The notes: a model not told the origin generated them from the letters alone. A DNA stretch of 64,000 nt from Alsobacter metallidurans (GCF_014636935.1 NZ_BMES01000002.1:723411-787410), one strand, 5' to 3'. Shown: positions 34,843-44,421, counted from the stretch's first letter. Made by a program: numbers and translations.

Positions 34843-35532
34843 CTAGCGCTGGCCGGAGGCGACGCGCGCCGTACGCGCCCCAACCCCACCGTTTGCGCGC
34901 TTCAGCGCGACCAGGATCTGCGTCGGCGGGGCGGTGAAGACCCACTGGCGGGGCGCATCCGCGGATTGGCGGGTGAGAAAGAAATAGCCGGTGCTGCGCC
35001 AGGGGCGGATCTCGTCGCGCTTGTTGTCCAGCACGAGGTCGCCGCCGTCCGTGACCGCGGTGAGCACGGCATGGCCTTCGCCGTTCTGGTCGATCACGGC
35101 CGTCATCAGCAGGCGACCGGAGGGCCAGCCGAGCGCGATGAGTTTGCGGCGCTTCAGGAGGGCGAAATCCTCGCAGTCGCCGGCGCCGTCGTCCGGAAAG
35201 CCCCAGACATCGGAGACGCCGTAGTGCTCCAGGTCGGTGACCTGCCGGATCGTGTCGTTCACCTCGCGGTTTACGGCCTCGAGTTGGGCCATGCGCTCGG
35301 GCGTGGCGACAAAGGCGGCGGCGTCGCCGCGGACCACGCACTCGCCGGGGTTCTTGTCGCAAAAGGGGTAAAAGGCCTTCGGCGCAGGGGCGACGCCGCT
35401 CACCGTCATGGCGAGCTGGCTGCCGCCCTGGGCGGCGCCGACGCTGCGGGGCCTGGCGTCTGCCGGCGCGTGGGCGCAGGCCAGCAGCATCACCGCGAGG
35501 ACCGCCGTCCCCAAGCCTCGAATCGCCCCCAT
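34843..35532 (-). CDS. Bacterial transglutaminase-like cysteine protease (BTLCP, DUF920)
   Basis: 229 aa. The N-terminus is a signal sequence with a lipobox-like LLACA (Cys19), so the protein may be a lipoprotein or periplasmic. The catalytic triad of the family is visible: Cys in GAGDCEDFALLKR (about 119), His in GEGHAVLTAV (about 154) and Asp in LVLDNKRDEI (about 167). The closing RQWVFTAPP is also typical. In other bacteria this peptidase class (for example LapG) cleaves large adhesins; no adhesin or LapD-like receptor is encoded in the window, so that role is not assumed here. Confidence 0.88.
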   Translation of the reverse strand: MGAIRGLGTAVLAVMLLACAHAPADARPRSVGAAQGGSQLAMTVSGVAPAPKAFYPFCDKNPGECVVRGDAAAFVATPERMAQLEAVNREVNDTIRQVTDLEHYGVSDVWGFPDDGAGDCEDFALLKRRKLIALGWPSGRLLMTAVIDQNGEGHAVLTAVTDGGDLVLDNKRDEIRPWRSTGYFFLTRQSADAPRQWVFTAPPTQILVALKRANGGVGARTARVASGQR

Positions 35533-35886
35533 CCGACCAACCCCCAGTTGCGGAGATTGCAGCTTGAGGCTGCGCCCCCGGGGTCGTCATCCGGATAGTT
35601 CCCTACGCGACGCAAGACCGCGGCGGTGAGTCTTCTGCGCCACAGTCAGGCTTGCGCCGATGCCGGGAGTGGGGGGCGCGGTGGATTGGTTCAGGGCTGA
35701 ACGGCCGGTTTTGAGGCTGCTTTGCTGGCGCTGCTGGCGGAGACCTTGCGGCATGCCGCGACCAACCTCCCGTCATTGCGAGCGCAGCGAAGCAATCCAG
35801 ACCTAAAGGCCCGGCCATCAGACTGGATTGCTTCGCCTCCGGCTCGCAATGACGGTGGAGGGGTTGGCGTGTCGCGAGGACCCGCC
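35533..35886. other. 354-bp intergenic region holding one dispersed repeat
   Basis: No convincing gene is present. The only recognisable structure is the GTCATTGCGAG element at 35770-35855. The rest is the upstream region of the BTLCP gene and the downstream region of the PLP lyase gene. Confidence 0.6.
35770..35855. repeat. Dispersed inverted repeat, GTCATTGCGAG family, copy 4
   Basis: 86 bp with both outer arms (CCGTCATTGCGAGC / GCTCGCAATGACGG) and inner arms GAAGCAATCCAG / CTGGATTGCTTC, lying 31 bp beyond the PLP-lyase stop. Confidence 0.9.
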
Positions 35887-37173
35887 CTAAGCAATCGTCT
35901 CCAGCGCCTGGGCGAGATCGGCGATAAGGTCGTCAGCGTTTTCGATGCCGATCGACACCCGGATGGTGGCGTCGCTGACGCCAAGCCGGTCGCGGACCTC
36001 TTTTGGAACGCCCGAATGCGTGGTGGAGGCCGGGTGGCAGGCGAGCGACTCGGTGCCGCCGAGGCTCACGGCCAGCTTCACGATCTGCAGCGCGTTGAGG
36101 ACCTTGAACGCCTCCGCCTCGCCGCCGCGCACGTCGAACGAGAAGGTGGAGCCCGGCGCCTCCGACTGCGTCTCATAGACGCGCCGCTCGGGCGAGCCTT
36201 CGGGCAGGAAGCCAAGGAAGTACACGCCCGTGACGCTGGGGTGCCGGCGCAGCCATTCGGCCGCCTTCTCGGCGTTGGCGTTGGCGGCGCGCATGCGCAG
36301 CACCAGCGTCTCCAGCGAGCGGCCGAGCATCCAGCACGAATGCGGATCGAGCTGCGTGCCGATGGCCGAGCGCAGGAGGCGGATGGAGCGGATGTGGTCG
36401 TCCGAGCCCAACGCCGCGCCGGCGATCAGGTCCGAATGGCCGCCCACATATTTGGTGAGCGAGTAGAGCGACAGGTCCGCGCCCTGCTGAATCGGTTTCT
36501 GAAACACCGGCCCCAACATGGTGTTGTCGCACGCGATCAGCGGTCGGTCGCCCTGCTTCCGGCCGATGACTTCGGCGACACGGCGCACGGCCGCGATGTC
36601 GACGATGGAGTTCATCGGGTTGGACGGCGTCTCGATGAAGATCATCGGCACGCGCCCCTGCGCCATCGCGGATTCGGCCGCCGCCATCATGCCGGCCTCA
36701 TCGACGCCGTCGCCCAGCGGCGCGGCCTTGATGCCGAAATTCGCCAGGGTCTTGGTGATCAGCGTCTCGGTGCCGCCATAGAGCGGCTGGGAGTGGAGGA
36801 TCACGTCGCCCGGCCGCGCATACGCGAGGATGCTGGTGGAGATCGCAGACATGCCGGAGGAGAACAGCAGCGCCTTCTCGGCGCCCTCGAACACGGCGAG
36901 CCGGTCCTCCACGATCTCGGCGTTGGGGTGGTTGAAGCGCGAATACACGAGCCCGGCCGTTTCGCCGGCGGGCAGGCGCTTGCGGCCGGACACGTAGTCG
37001 AAGAACTCCTTGCCGTGCTCGGCCGACGTGAACACGAAGGTGGAGGTGAGAAACACCGGCGGCTTCACGGCGCCTTCCGACAGGGTCGGGTCATAGCCAT
37101 AGCCCAGCATCAGCGTCTCGGGCGCGAGCTTGCGATTGCCAAGCGTGTCCTTGTGGTAGCGTTTCTCGGCCAT
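35887..37173 (-). CDS. Cystathionine gamma-synthase-family PLP enzyme
   Basis: 428 aa Cys/Met metabolism PLP enzyme. Key blocks are [57 protein letters not shown], the pyridine-nitrogen contact ACDNTMLGP and the Schiff-base lysine in [15 protein letters not shown]. The C-terminal [19 protein letters not shown] is general to the family. The 60-aa N-terminal extension before the catalytic core and the SGRKRLP insertion are seen in the subgroup annotated simply as 'cystathionine gamma-synthase family', which may act as methionine gamma-lyase or O-acyl-homoserine sulfhydrylase. It is divergent from the aromatic fusion enzyme, sharing a 265-bp region. Confidence 0.88.
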   Translation of the reverse strand: MAEKRYHKDTLGNRKLAPETLMLGYGYDPTLSEGAVKPPVFLTSTFVFTSAEHGKEFFDYVSGRKRLPAGETAGLVYSRFNHPNAEIVEDRLAVFEGAEKALLFSSGMSAISTSILAYARPGDVILHSQPLYGGTETLITKTLANFGIKAAPLGDGVDEAGMMAAAESAMAQGRVPMIFIETPSNPMNSIVDIAAVRRVAEVIGRKQGDRPLIACDNTMLGPVFQKPIQQGADLSLYSLTKYVGGHSDLIAGAALGSDDHIRSIRLLRSAIGTQLDPHSCWMLGRSLETLVLRMRAANANAEKAAEWLRRHPSVTGVYFLGFLPEGSPERRVYETQSEAPGSTFSFDVRGGEAEAFKVLNALQIVKLAVSLGGTESLACHPASTTHSGVPKEVRDRLGVSDATIRVSIGIENADDLIADLAQALETIA

Positions 37174-37274
37174 GGGGGCGTCCTGCTGGTGAGGGTATGG
37201 GGTTGCGTCAGCCTAGCATGGTTGTGGCGGCGGGTGCTCCCCGCCGCCTCAGCGTTCGGCCCCAGGCCGCGACG

Positions 37275-37306
37275 CCCACCCTCCCCCTCGGGGGGGGGGA
37301 GGGTGT
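37275..37306. repeat. C-run/G-run hairpin with a 10-base G tract
   Basis: CACCCTCCCCC followed by TCG and a run of G (37290-37299, ten bases) then AGGGTG forms a strong stem in the divergent region between the PLP lyase and the aromatic fusion gene. The G run is the longest homopolymer noticed in the window. Confidence 0.6.
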
Positions 37307-37358
37307 TGCGCGCCACACTGGAAGGCTGTTCTGGGTTGCGGCGTCACATCACCCTCCC

Positions 37359-37387
37359 TTGCCCCCGAAAATGTTTTAAGCTTAAAT
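37359..37387 (+). promoter_or_regulatory. Candidate sigma-70-type promoter of the aromatic fusion gene
   Basis: TTGCCC at 37359-37364 and TTAAAT at 37382-37387 are separated by 17 bases. The -10 and the downstream half of the spacer overlap the TTTAAGCTTAAA palindrome, so a bound regulator would block the polymerase. The start codon is 51 bases further on. Confidence 0.45.
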
Positions 37388-37390
37388 CAT
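37371..37390. promoter_or_regulatory. Putative MarR-family operator, site 1
   Basis: ATGTTTTAAGCTTAAATCAT is a 20-bp palindrome with one mismatched pair, centred on TTTAAGCTTAAA (37375-37386). The same core recurs before the SDR-marR operon at 47.2 kb. AT-rich palindromes of this length are typical MarR sites. Confidence 0.65.
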
Positions 37391-37438
37391 CTTGCGGCCT
37401 GCGGGGCGGTCAACCGCGGCGAAGCCATGGAGGCGAGC

Positions 37439-39763
37439 ATGCGCATCAGCATCATTGGCGGCGGGCCGGCGGGCCTGTATTTCGCGATCCTGGCGGCGAA
37501 AAGCTTCCAGCAGTCCTCCATCCGGGTGCTGGAGCGCAACCAGGCCGACGACACCTTCGGGTTCGGCGTGGTGTTTTCCGACCAGACGCTGGACAATTTC
37601 GAGCGCGCCGACCGCGAGAGCTACGAGGCCATCACGAACGCGTTCGCGTATTGGGATGACATCTCCATCCACGTCCGCGGCGAAGAGCACCGCATCGGCG
37701 GCAACGGCTTTTGCGGTTGCTCGCGCCGGACCCTGCTGATGCTGCTGCAGGACCGCGCCCGGGCGCTGGGCGTCGAGCTCGTGTTCGGCCACGAGAGCGA
37801 CGTCCTGCCGGGGCCGGACGAGGCCGACCTCGTGGTGGTGGCCGACGGCGTCAACTCGCGCTTCCGCGAGCAGAACCGCGACCATTTCGGCACGCAGGTG
37901 GACCTGCGTCCCAACCGCTTCGCCTGGATGGGCTCCACCCGCCCGTTCGACGCCTTCACGTTCTTCTTCAAGGAAACCGAGCACGGCGTCTTCATCGCGC
38001 ATTGCTACCAGTACGAGGCCGACCGCTCGACCTGGGTGCTGGAGACCGACCCGGAAACCTTCGAGAAGGCCGGCCTCGGGGCGATGTCCGAGGGGGAAAG
38101 CGTCGCCTTCATGGAGCGTATCTTCGCCGAGGAGCTGCAGGGCCACCCGCTCATCGCCAATCGTTCGCTCTGGCGGCAGTTTCCCATGATCCGCAACGCG
38201 CGCTGGACCATGAACGAGCGCGTGGTGCTGCTCGGCGACGCCAAGGCGACGGCGCATTTTTCCATCGGCTCAGGCACCAAGCTCGCCATGGAGGATTCGA
38301 TTGCGCTGCACCGGGCGCTCGTGGCCGAACGCGGCGCGGTGGCGACCGCGCTCGGCCGTTTCGAGACCGGCCGACGCGAGGAGGTGGAGAAAACACAGCA
38401 CGCGGCCGATGTCAGCCTCGTCTGGTTCGAGCACGTGAAGCGCTTCCTCGACATGGACCCGGTGCAGTTCGCCTTCGGGCTGATGACGCGGGCGAAGTCC
38501 ATCACCTACGACAATCTGGAGCTGCGGGCGCCCGACTTCGTCCGCGCGGTGGACCGGAGCTTCGCGGCGGGCGTGGCGAAAACGGGCCTGCCGGTGGACG
38601 CGCAGCGCGCCGCCGCGCCCGCCTTCCAGCCGCTGCGGCTGCGCGAACTCACGGTTCCCAACCGGCTCGTGATGTCGCCGATGTGCATGTACTCGGCCGT
38701 GGACGGCATGCCGGGCGACTTCCACCTCGTCCATTACGGCTCGCGCGCCATGGGCGGCGCCGGGCTGATCTTCACCGAGATGACCTGCGTGGCTCCGGAC
38801 GCCCGCATCACGCCTGGTTGCACCGGGCTGTGGAACGACGCCCAGCAGGCCGCCTGGACGCGCATCGTCGATTTCGTGCACGCCAACTCGGCCGCCAAGA
38901 TCTGCCTTCAGGTGGGCCATGCCGGCCGCAAGGGCGCGACCAGGCTGATGTGGGAGGGCATGGACCGGCCGCTGCCGGAGGGCGGCTGGGACATCGTTGC
39001 GCCATCGCCCCTGCCCTACTACCCGGAAAGCCGCGCGCCCAAGGCCATGGACCGCGCCGACATGGACCGTGTGCGCGACCAGTTCGTCGCCGTCGCCCGG
39101 CGCGCGGACGCGTGCGGCTTCGACATGCTGGAGCTGCACGCCGCCCACGGCTACCTGCTGGCGAGCTTCCTGTCGCCGGTCACCAACCAGCGCACGGACG
39201 CGTACGGCGGTTCGATCGAGAACCGCCTGCGCTTCCCGCTGGAGGTTTTCGGCGCGATGCGGGAGGCGTGGCCGGCGGAAAAGCCCATGTCGGTGCGCAT
39301 CTCGGCCACGGACTGGATCGAGGGCGGCCTGACCGGCGACGACGCGGTCGCGATCGCGGAGAACTTCGCGCAGGCGGGCGTCGACCTCGTGGACGTGTCC
39401 ACCGGCCAGACCTCGCCGGCCTCGCGGCCCTTCTACGGGCGCATGTTCCAGACGCCCTACGCCGAGCAGATCCGCAACGAGGCGCGGGTCGCCACCATGT
39501 GCGTCGGCAACATCACCAGCGTCGACCAGGCCAACACTATCCTGGCGGCCGGCCGCTCCGACCTCGTCGCCTTCGGCCGCCCCCACCTCGCCGACCCGGC
39601 CTTCGCGCTGCGCGCAGCCGCCTGGTACGGCGCCGAGGCGCATCCGCCCAAGCCCTACGCGCCCGGCTGGGACCAGCTGAAGCGCAACACGCCGCGCGAG
39701 AAGGCCGACCTCACCGACCTGAAGCTGAAGGCCAAGCCGAAATCGCACCGGGTCGGGGCGTGA
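37439..39763 (+). CDS. 2-aminobenzoyl-CoA (or salicylyl-CoA) monooxygenase/reductase, two-domain flavoenzyme
   Basis: 774 aa from the ATG at 37439 with GGAGG five bases upstream (an ATG four codons earlier is less well placed). Residues 1-385 are a salicylate-hydroxylase-like FAD monooxygenase: [31 protein letters not shown], and [20 protein letters not shown]. Residues about 394-750 are an old-yellow-enzyme FMN domain: [47 protein letters not shown]. This fusion is that of the Azoarcus evansii 2-aminobenzoyl-CoA monooxygenase/reductase, which hydroxylates and reduces the CoA-bound ring; close relatives are annotated salicylyl-CoA 5-hydroxylase. The presence of RidA, CoA ligase and beta-oxidation genes nearby favours the aminobenzoyl-CoA role. 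Expression is probably controlled from the palindrome at 37371. Confidence 0.88.
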   Translation: MRISIIGGGPAGLYFAILAAKSFQQSSIRVLERNQADDTFGFGVVFSDQTLDNFERADRESYEAITNAFAYWDDISIHVRGEEHRIGGNGFCGCSRRTLLMLLQDRARALGVELVFGHESDVLPGPDEADLVVVADGVNSRFREQNRDHFGTQVDLRPNRFAWMGSTRPFDAFTFFFKETEHGVFIAHCYQYEADRSTWVLETDPETFEKAGLGAMSEGESVAFMERIFAEELQGHPLIANRSLWRQFPMIRNARWTMNERVVLLGDAKATAHFSIGSGTKLAMEDSIALHRALVAERGAVATALGRFETGRREEVEKTQHAADVSLVWFEHVKRFLDMDPVQFAFGLMTRAKSITYDNLELRAPDFVRAVDRSFAAGVAKTGLPVDAQRAAAPAFQPLRLRELTVPNRLVMSPMCMYSAVDGMPGDFHLVHYGSRAMGGAGLIFTEMTCVAPDARITPGCTGLWNDAQQAAWTRIVDFVHANSAAKICLQVGHAGRKGATRLMWEGMDRPLPEGGWDIVAPSPLPYYPESRAPKAMDRADMDRVRDQFVAVARRADACGFDMLELHAAHGYLLASFLSPVTNQRTDAYGGSIENRLRFPLEVFGAMREAWPAEKPMSVRISATDWIEGGLTGDDAVAIAENFAQAGVDLVDVSTGQTSPASRPFYGRMFQTPYAEQIRNEARVATMCVGNITSVDQANTILAAGRSDLVAFGRPHLADPAFALRAAAWYGAEAHPPKPYAPGWDQLKRNTPREKADLTDLKLKAKPKSHRVGA

Positions 39764-39783
39764 TGCAGGATTCAACACCCTCG

Positions 39784-39868
39784 CCGTCATCGCGAGCCGA
39801 AGGCGAAGCAATCCAGCCTGATGGCCTGGCCTTTAGACTGGATTGCTTCGCTGCGCTCGCAATGACGG
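39784..39868. repeat. Dispersed inverted repeat, GTCATTGCGAG family, copy 5
   Basis: 85 bp between the two flavin monooxygenase genes, with CCGTCATCGCGAGC and GCTCGCAATGACGG as outer arms. One base differs in the left arm relative to the other copies. Confidence 0.88.
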
Positions 39869-39949
39869 GAGGATGTTGGGTACAGCGCGGAACGGATTGC
39901 GCCTTGCCGCCAAACCGACTTTGATGCCGCCCTGGGGGGGAAATTCCGC

Positions 39950-41197
39950 ATGCATGTCATCATCGTAGGGGGCGGGATCGGGGGGCTGACGGCCGCCTTG
40001 ATGCTGCACCGACGGGGGATCAGGGCCACCGTCTTCGAGCAGGCCGGCACGATCCGCGAGGTCGGGGTGGGCATCAACACGCTGCCGCACGCCATCGCGG
40101 AGCTGGAGGAGCTGGGCCTCCTGCCGGCGCTGGACGCCGTCGGCATCCGCACCCGCGAACTGCATTACATGAACCGCTATGGCCAGACCGTCTGGCAGGA
40201 GCCGCGCGGCGTCTTCGCGGGCTTCAAGGTCCCGCAGTTCTCCATCCATCGCGGTCGGCTGCAGAAGCTCATCCACGACGCCGTGGTGGAGCGTCTCGGC
40301 CCCGATTCGGTGCGAACCGGTCGTCGGCTGCTGGGCCTCATCGAGGATGAAGGCGGCGTCACCGCGCACTTCGCCGACAGCCACTACGGCGCCGCCGGCG
40401 AGAGCGTGCGGGCCGATGCGCTTGTGGGCGCGGACGGCATCCACTCGGCCGTGCGGGCGCGCTATTTCCCCAACCAGGGTCCGCCGCGCTGGCAGGGCGT
40501 ACGCATGTGGCGCGGCGCGATCGACTGGCCGAAATTCCTCGATGGCGAGAGCATGATCATCGCCGGCGGCATGCAGGCCAAGCTGGTGCTCTACCCCATC
40601 GGCAGGGGCGATCGGCCCGATACGCGCCTCACCAACTGGGTCGTCAACGTGCGCCTCGGCGATCCCGAGAAGCCGCCGCCGAAGGAGACATGGTCCGGCC
40701 AGGGCCGGCTGGAGGACGTGCTGCCCTTCGCCCGACGCTTCACCGTGCCGGGCGTGGACATCGAGGGTCTCGTCAAGGCGACGCCGCAGTTCTGGGAATA
40801 TCCCATGTGCGACCGCGATCCCCTGCCCCGCTGGACCCACGGCCGCGTGACGCTGCTCGGCGACGCCGCGCATCCCATGTACCCGGTCGGCTCCAACGGC
40901 GCGAGCCAGGCCATCCTGGACGCGCGCTGCCTCGCCGACAGCCTCGCCAACGCCGACCACCCCCGCCACGCGCTGGCGCTCTACGAAGCCGAGCGCCTGC
41001 CCAAGACGGCCGAGATCTGCGCCATGAACCGCCAGGGCGGCCCCGAGCGCGTCATCGACGCCGTGGAGGCGCTGGCGCCCAGCGGCTTCGACGACGTCGA
41101 GCGCGTGCTGAGCTACGCGCGGCGCGAGGCGATCGTGAAGAGCTACGCCGGCAAGGCCGGCTTCGCGCTCACACAGGTGAACCGCCGGGCGGGGTGA
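39950..41197 (+). CDS. Flavin-dependent aromatic monooxygenase (PhzS/salicylate hydroxylase-like)
   Basis: 415 aa single-component class A flavoprotein monooxygenase. The N-terminal FAD motif is IIVGGGIGGLTAALML, the DG motif is ALVGADGIHSAVRARY (about 160), and the GD motif is VTLLGDAAHPMYPVGSNGAS (about 300). Sequence features such as EVGVGINTLPHAIAELEELG and MWRGAIDWPKFLDG match the group annotated 'flavin-dependent oxidoreductase', related to the phenazine hydroxylase PhzS. The aromatic substrate is not deducible; location in the locus suggests a ring hydroxylation connected with the aminobenzoate/salicylate-type pathway. It lies 186 bp after the fusion gene with a repeat in between, so cotranscription is possible. 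Confidence 0.86.
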   Translation: MHVIIVGGGIGGLTAALMLHRRGIRATVFEQAGTIREVGVGINTLPHAIAELEELGLLPALDAVGIRTRELHYMNRYGQTVWQEPRGVFAGFKVPQFSIHRGRLQKLIHDAVVERLGPDSVRTGRRLLGLIEDEGGVTAHFADSHYGAAGESVRADALVGADGIHSAVRARYFPNQGPPRWQGVRMWRGAIDWPKFLDGESMIIAGGMQAKLVLYPIGRGDRPDTRLTNWVVNVRLGDPEKPPPKETWSGQGRLEDVLPFARRFTVPGVDIEGLVKATPQFWEYPMCDRDPLPRWTHGRVTLLGDAAHPMYPVGSNGASQAILDARCLADSLANADHPRHALALYEAERLPKTAEICAMNRQGGPERVIDAVEALAPSGFDDVERVLSYARREAIVKSYAGKAGFALTQVNRRAG

Positions 41198-41240
41198 GGC
41201 CACTGCGCCGGGCTTAGCTTGCGCGGTGTGTGAAGCCCTC

Positions 41241-41325
41241 CCGTCATTGCGAGCCGGAGGCGAAGCAATCCAGCCTAACGGCCCGGCATCAGGCTGGATT
41301 GCTTCGCTGTCGCTCGCAATGACGG
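41241..41325. repeat. Dispersed inverted repeat, GTCATTGCGAG family, copy 6
   Basis: 85 bp with complete outer and inner arms (CCGTCATTGCGAGC / GCTCGCAATGACGG; GAAGCAATCCAG / CTGGATTGCTTC). Confidence 0.9.
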
Positions 41326-41374
41326 CAGGGTGTGACGGACGCTGCGACTTACGCGTTCGAGAACCCTCCCCGCG

Positions 41375-41486
41375 GTCATCCCCGGCGCGCCGAAGGCGCG
41401 TGAAGGGGATCCAGGGCCACAAGCCCGAGCCTCAGCCCAGTCTCCTGGATCCCCTTCCCGGCGCTGCGCGCCGCCGGGGATGACGG
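41375..41486. repeat. Dispersed inverted repeat, GTCATCCCCGGCGCG family
   Basis: A 112-bp element with arms GTCATCCCCGGCGCG at the left and CGCGCCGCCGGGGATGAC at the right and inner arms AAGGGGATCCAG / CTGGATCCCCTT. A partial copy of the right arm also occurs near 26265-26290 after sseA. Confidence 0.85.
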
Positions 41487-41500
41487 AGAGAGTGCAATCC

Positions 41501-41959
41501 TTACGCCCCGTCAGGCGGAGGCGGCAGGAAGTCCACTTCGTGCTTGGCCGCGAGTGCAACCACGTCGCCGGGGTTCTGCTCCGCCATGGAGTGGATTCCC
41601 CAGAACAGGTCGTACAGGGGCCCGGTGGGCGACACCCAGAACACGCACTTGGTGGCCGCGTCGGACTTGTTGAAGATGCCGTGCGGCACGCCGCGCGGGA
41701 GGCGGATGAGGTCGCCGGGGCCGGCGCCCACTTCCTGGCCGTCGAGCACGAGCTCGAAACGGCCTTCCAGCACATAAATGAACTCGTCCTGGTTGGGGTG
41801 GATGTGCGGCGGCACAAAGGTGCCGGGCGGGAACGTCGCGTGCCACGAGAAGGAGCTCTCGGTGAGGTGCTTGGGCACGTAGGTCTGGCCCAGGATGTTC
41901 CAGCTGATGCCGTCGATCCCCTGTCCGGCCGGCGTCACGCCTGCGGTCATCGGCTTCAT
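41501..41959 (-). CDS. Cupin-domain protein
   Basis: 152 aa from an ATG at 41959 preceded by GGGAGG. One conserved cupin barrel: motif 1 PPHIHPNQDEFIYVLEG gives the metal ligands His, His and Glu, and motif 2 GDLIRLPRGVPHGIFN gives the fourth His. Single-barrel proteins like this act as dioxygenases, isomerases or sensors; sequence alone does not decide which. It is the last gene of the branched-chain-type importer operon, 19 bp after livF, and therefore probably serves the same aromatic substrate, for example in ring modification or lactone/enol chemistry. Confidence 0.85.
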   Translation of the reverse strand: MKPMTAGVTPAGQGIDGISWNILGQTYVPKHLTESSFSWHATFPPGTFVPPHIHPNQDEFIYVLEGRFELVLDGQEVGAGPGDLIRLPRGVPHGIFNKSDAATKCVFWVSPTGPLYDLFWGIHSMAEQNPGDVVALAAKHEVDFLPPPPDGA

Positions 41960-41978
41960 GGTTGCCCTCCCTTGCTTG

Positions 41979-42677
41979 CTACAGGTGCAGATAGCGATCC
42001 TTGACGCTGCTGTCGGCCAGCAGCGCGCCGTTGGAGCCGGACCACACAACATGGCCCTTCTCCAGCACCACGTGCCGGTCGGCGATGCGCGCCAGCGCGT
42101 CGATGTGCTTGTCGATCACCAGGATCGACTCGCCCTCGGCCTTGAGGGCCGCGAGGCAGCTCCAGATCTCCTGCCGGATGATGGGCGCCAGCCCCTCGGT
42201 CGCCTCGTCGAGGATGATCAGCTTCGGATTGGTCATCAGCGCCCGGCCGATGGCGAGCATCTGCTGCTCGCCACCCGAAAGTTCGTTGCCGCGATTGCCC
42301 TTGCGCTCCTCGAGCCGCGGCATGAAGGCGTAGACGCGGGCCAGCGACCAGCGCGCCTTGCCGAAGCGGTCAGCCGCGGTGGCGATGAGATTCTCCTCGA
42401 CCGTGAGGGTCGGGAACACCTGCCGGCCCTCCGGCACCAGCCCGAGCCCGGCCTGCGCCCGGCGGAACGGCGGCGCGGCCGAAAGGTCCACCCCGTCGAA
42501 GCGCACCGAGCCGCCGCGCGGCTTCAGCAGGCCCATGACGGTCAGCACCGTGGTGGTCTTGCCCATGCCGTTGCGGCCGAGCAGCGTGACGACTTCGCCG
42601 GCGCCAACGTCGAGATCGACGCCGAACAGCACCTGCGCGTCGCCGTAGCCGGACTGGAGATTGCGGACTTCCAGCAT
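41979..42677 (-). CDS. livF: Branched-chain-type ABC transporter ATP-binding protein LivF
   Basis: 232 aa with Walker A LLGRNGMGKTT (about 32-42), signature LSGGEQQMLAIGRALM, Walker B LIILDEATEGLAP and switch histidine in VIDKHI. This is the LivF class of the HAAT family. Its ATG overlaps the last base of the livG stop. With LivK, LivH, LivM and LivG it makes a complete importer; within this locus the cargo is probably an aromatic acid such as anthranilate rather than leucine. Confidence 0.93.
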   Translation of the reverse strand: MLEVRNLQSGYGDAQVLFGVDLDVGAGEVVTLLGRNGMGKTTTVLTVMGLLKPRGGSVRFDGVDLSAAPPFRRAQAGLGLVPEGRQVFPTLTVEENLIATAADRFGKARWSLARVYAFMPRLEERKGNRGNELSGGEQQMLAIGRALMTNPKLIILDEATEGLAPIIRQEIWSCLAALKAEGESILVIDKHIDALARIADRHVVLEKGHVVWSGSNGALLADSSVKDRYLHL

Positions 42678-43429
42678 CAGGCGGCCTCGTCGCCGAGATA
42701 CGCGGCCCTCACGGCCGGATCGACCCGGATCGCGTCGGGGGTCCCGGTCGCGATCACGCTGCCATAGACGAGCACGCTGATGCGATCTGCGAGCGAGAAC
42801 ACCGCTTCCATGTCGTGCTCCACCAGCAGCATGGCGTAGCGCCCCTTGAGGCCGAGCAGCAGCTCGACGATGCGGGCGGATTCCTCGCGCCCGACTCCCG
42901 CCATGGGCTCGTCCAGCAAAATGGCCTTGGGCTCCATCGCGAGCGCCATTGCAATTTCCAACACGCGTTTCTCGCCATGCGACAGCATGCCGGCCGGCGC
43001 GCCGGCCCGGGCCGAGAGCCCGACGGCCGCGATGGCGGCGCGGGCCTGGGCGTTCAAGGCCTCGTCCGTCGCGGCGCGCCCGAACAGCCGCAGCGCACGG
43101 GGCGATCGGGCCTGCGCGGCGAGCGCCACGTTGCCGAGCACGTCAAGCGTCGGGATGATGGAGGTGATCTGGAAGGTGCGCGCCAGACCGGCGCGGGCGC
43201 GGGCGGCCGGCGACGCGCCGCTGAGGTCCACGCCGCCGATCAGGATGCGGCCCGCATTGGGCTGCAGCGTGCCGGCGATCTGGTGGATGAGCGTCGTCTT
43301 GCCGGCGCCGTTCGGCCCGATCAGCGCGTGCAACTCGCCCGGCGCGACGTCCAGCGACACGTCGTCCGTCACCACGAGCGCGCCGAAGGACTTGCGCAGG
43401 CCCTCGATGCGGATCAGCGGCTCGCTCAT
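42677..43429 (-). CDS. livG: Branched-chain-type ABC transporter ATP-binding protein LivG
   Basis: 250 aa from the ATG at 43429; the open frame upstream lies within livM. Walker A is IGPNGAGKTT (about 35), signature LSHGEKRVLEIAMAL (the LSHGE form is normal for LivG), Walker B AILLDEPMAGVG and switch histidine LLVEHDM. The gene overlaps livM by 4 bp (ATGA) and livF by 1 bp. Confidence 0.93.
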   Translation of the reverse strand: MSEPLIRIEGLRKSFGALVVTDDVSLDVAPGELHALIGPNGAGKTTLIHQIAGTLQPNAGRILIGGVDLSGASPAARARAGLARTFQITSIIPTLDVLGNVALAAQARSPRALRLFGRAATDEALNAQARAAIAAVGLSARAGAPAGMLSHGEKRVLEIAMALAMEPKAILLDEPMAGVGREESARIVELLLGLKGRYAMLLVEHDMEAVFSLADRISVLVYGSVIATGTPDAIRVDPAVRAAYLGDEAA

Positions 43430-44421
43430 GCGCGCCCTCCGGTGAGGCGTCGCGCGAGGTCGGCGAGGCCGCCGCGCGTGAACAGCACGAACAGAACGAT
43501 CAGCACGCCGAAGCCGAGCTTCCAGTGCTCGGAGAAGCCGGACAGCGCCTCCTCCAGCAGCAGAAACGCGGCCGCGCCCAGCACCGCGCCCCAGAGCGAA
43601 CCGAGCCCGCCGATGATGATCATGAAGATGAGCTCGCCCGAGCGCTGCCAGGCCATGTAGGCCGGGCTGACGAATTCGGCCTGGTTGGCCAGGAGGACGC
43701 CCGACAGGCCGGCGAGCATGCCCGAGATCACATAGGCGCCGAGGCGGATGCGAAACACGTCGAAGCCGAAGCTCCCCACGCGGACCGGGTTGTCGCGCGC
43801 CCCTTGCAGCGCGCGGCCGAATCGCGAGCCCGCCACGGCCCGGACCAGCAGGTAGGCGGCGACGAGGAAGCCCAGTGACACGTAGAAGAACGTCACCTTG
43901 TTGGCGAGGATGGGGAAGCCCGCCACGGTGGAGCGCTCGGGCAGGGTCAGCCCGTCGTCGCCCCCATAGGCATAGAGCGCCTGCGAGAAAAAGAACGCCA
44001 TCTGGCCGAAAGCCAGCGTGATCATGATGAAGGCGACGCCCTTGGTGCGCAGCGACACGGCGCCGGTGAGAGCCGCAAACACGGCGCTCACCAGGAGGGC
44101 GGCTGGAACCACGAGCAGCAGGTCGCCGCGCCCGGCGTCCACCATCACGCCCGCCGTGTAGGCGCCGAGCCCGATAAAGGCCGCGTGGCCAAAGCTCACC
44201 AGCCCGCCGACGCCGAGAATCAGATCGAGCGACAACGCCGCGATGCCGAGGATGACGATGCGGTTGATCAGCGACAGCCAATGCGTCTGCCCGGTCGCGA
44301 TGGCGAGCAGCGGCAACAGCGCGAACAGCGCCAGCATGACCAACGGCGCCGTGGTGGACAGCGCCAACCGCGAACGCGCGCGGGCCGCTGCGGCGGGCGC
44401 CGACGTGGCTTCCGCGCTCAT
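43426..44421 (-). CDS. livM: Branched-chain-type ABC transporter permease LivM
   Basis: 331 aa with about ten hydrophobic segments. The LivM signature region SLDLILGVGGLVSFGHAAFIG is at about residue 63-83, and the cytoplasmic coupling loop is GRALQGARDNPVRVGSFGFD. The start ATG overlaps the livH stop by 4 bp. It forms the membrane channel with LivH. Confidence 0.93.
   Translation of the reverse strand: MSAEATSAPAAAARARSRLALSTTAPLVMLALFALLPLLAIATGQTHWLSLINRIVILGIAALSLDLILGVGGLVSFGHAAFIGLGAYTAGVMVDAGRGDLLLVVPAALLVSAVFAALTGAVSLRTKGVAFIMITLAFGQMAFFFSQALYAYGGDDGLTLPERSTVAGFPILANKVTFFYVSLGFLVAAYLLVRAVAGSRFGRALQGARDNPVRVGSFGFDVFRIRLGAYVISGMLAGLSGVLLANQAEFVSPAYMAWQRSGELIFMIIIGGLGSLWGAVLGAAAFLLLEEALSGFSEHWKLGFGVLIVLFVLFTRGGLADLARRLTGGRA

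Larger units (their letters stand above)
41198..41500. other. 303-bp convergent intergenic region made of two repeat elements
   Basis: Between the stops of the flavin monooxygenase and the cupin. It consists of a GTCATTGCGAG-family element (41241-41325) and a second-family element (41375-41486); no gene is seen. Confidence 0.7.

Noticed and set aside
37439..39763. Reading the fusion enzyme strictly as salicylyl-CoA 5-hydroxylase
   Set aside because: The name is used for close relatives, but the OYE-type reductase half and the neighbouring RidA fit 2-aminobenzoyl-CoA chemistry better. Kept as an alternative, not as the main call.
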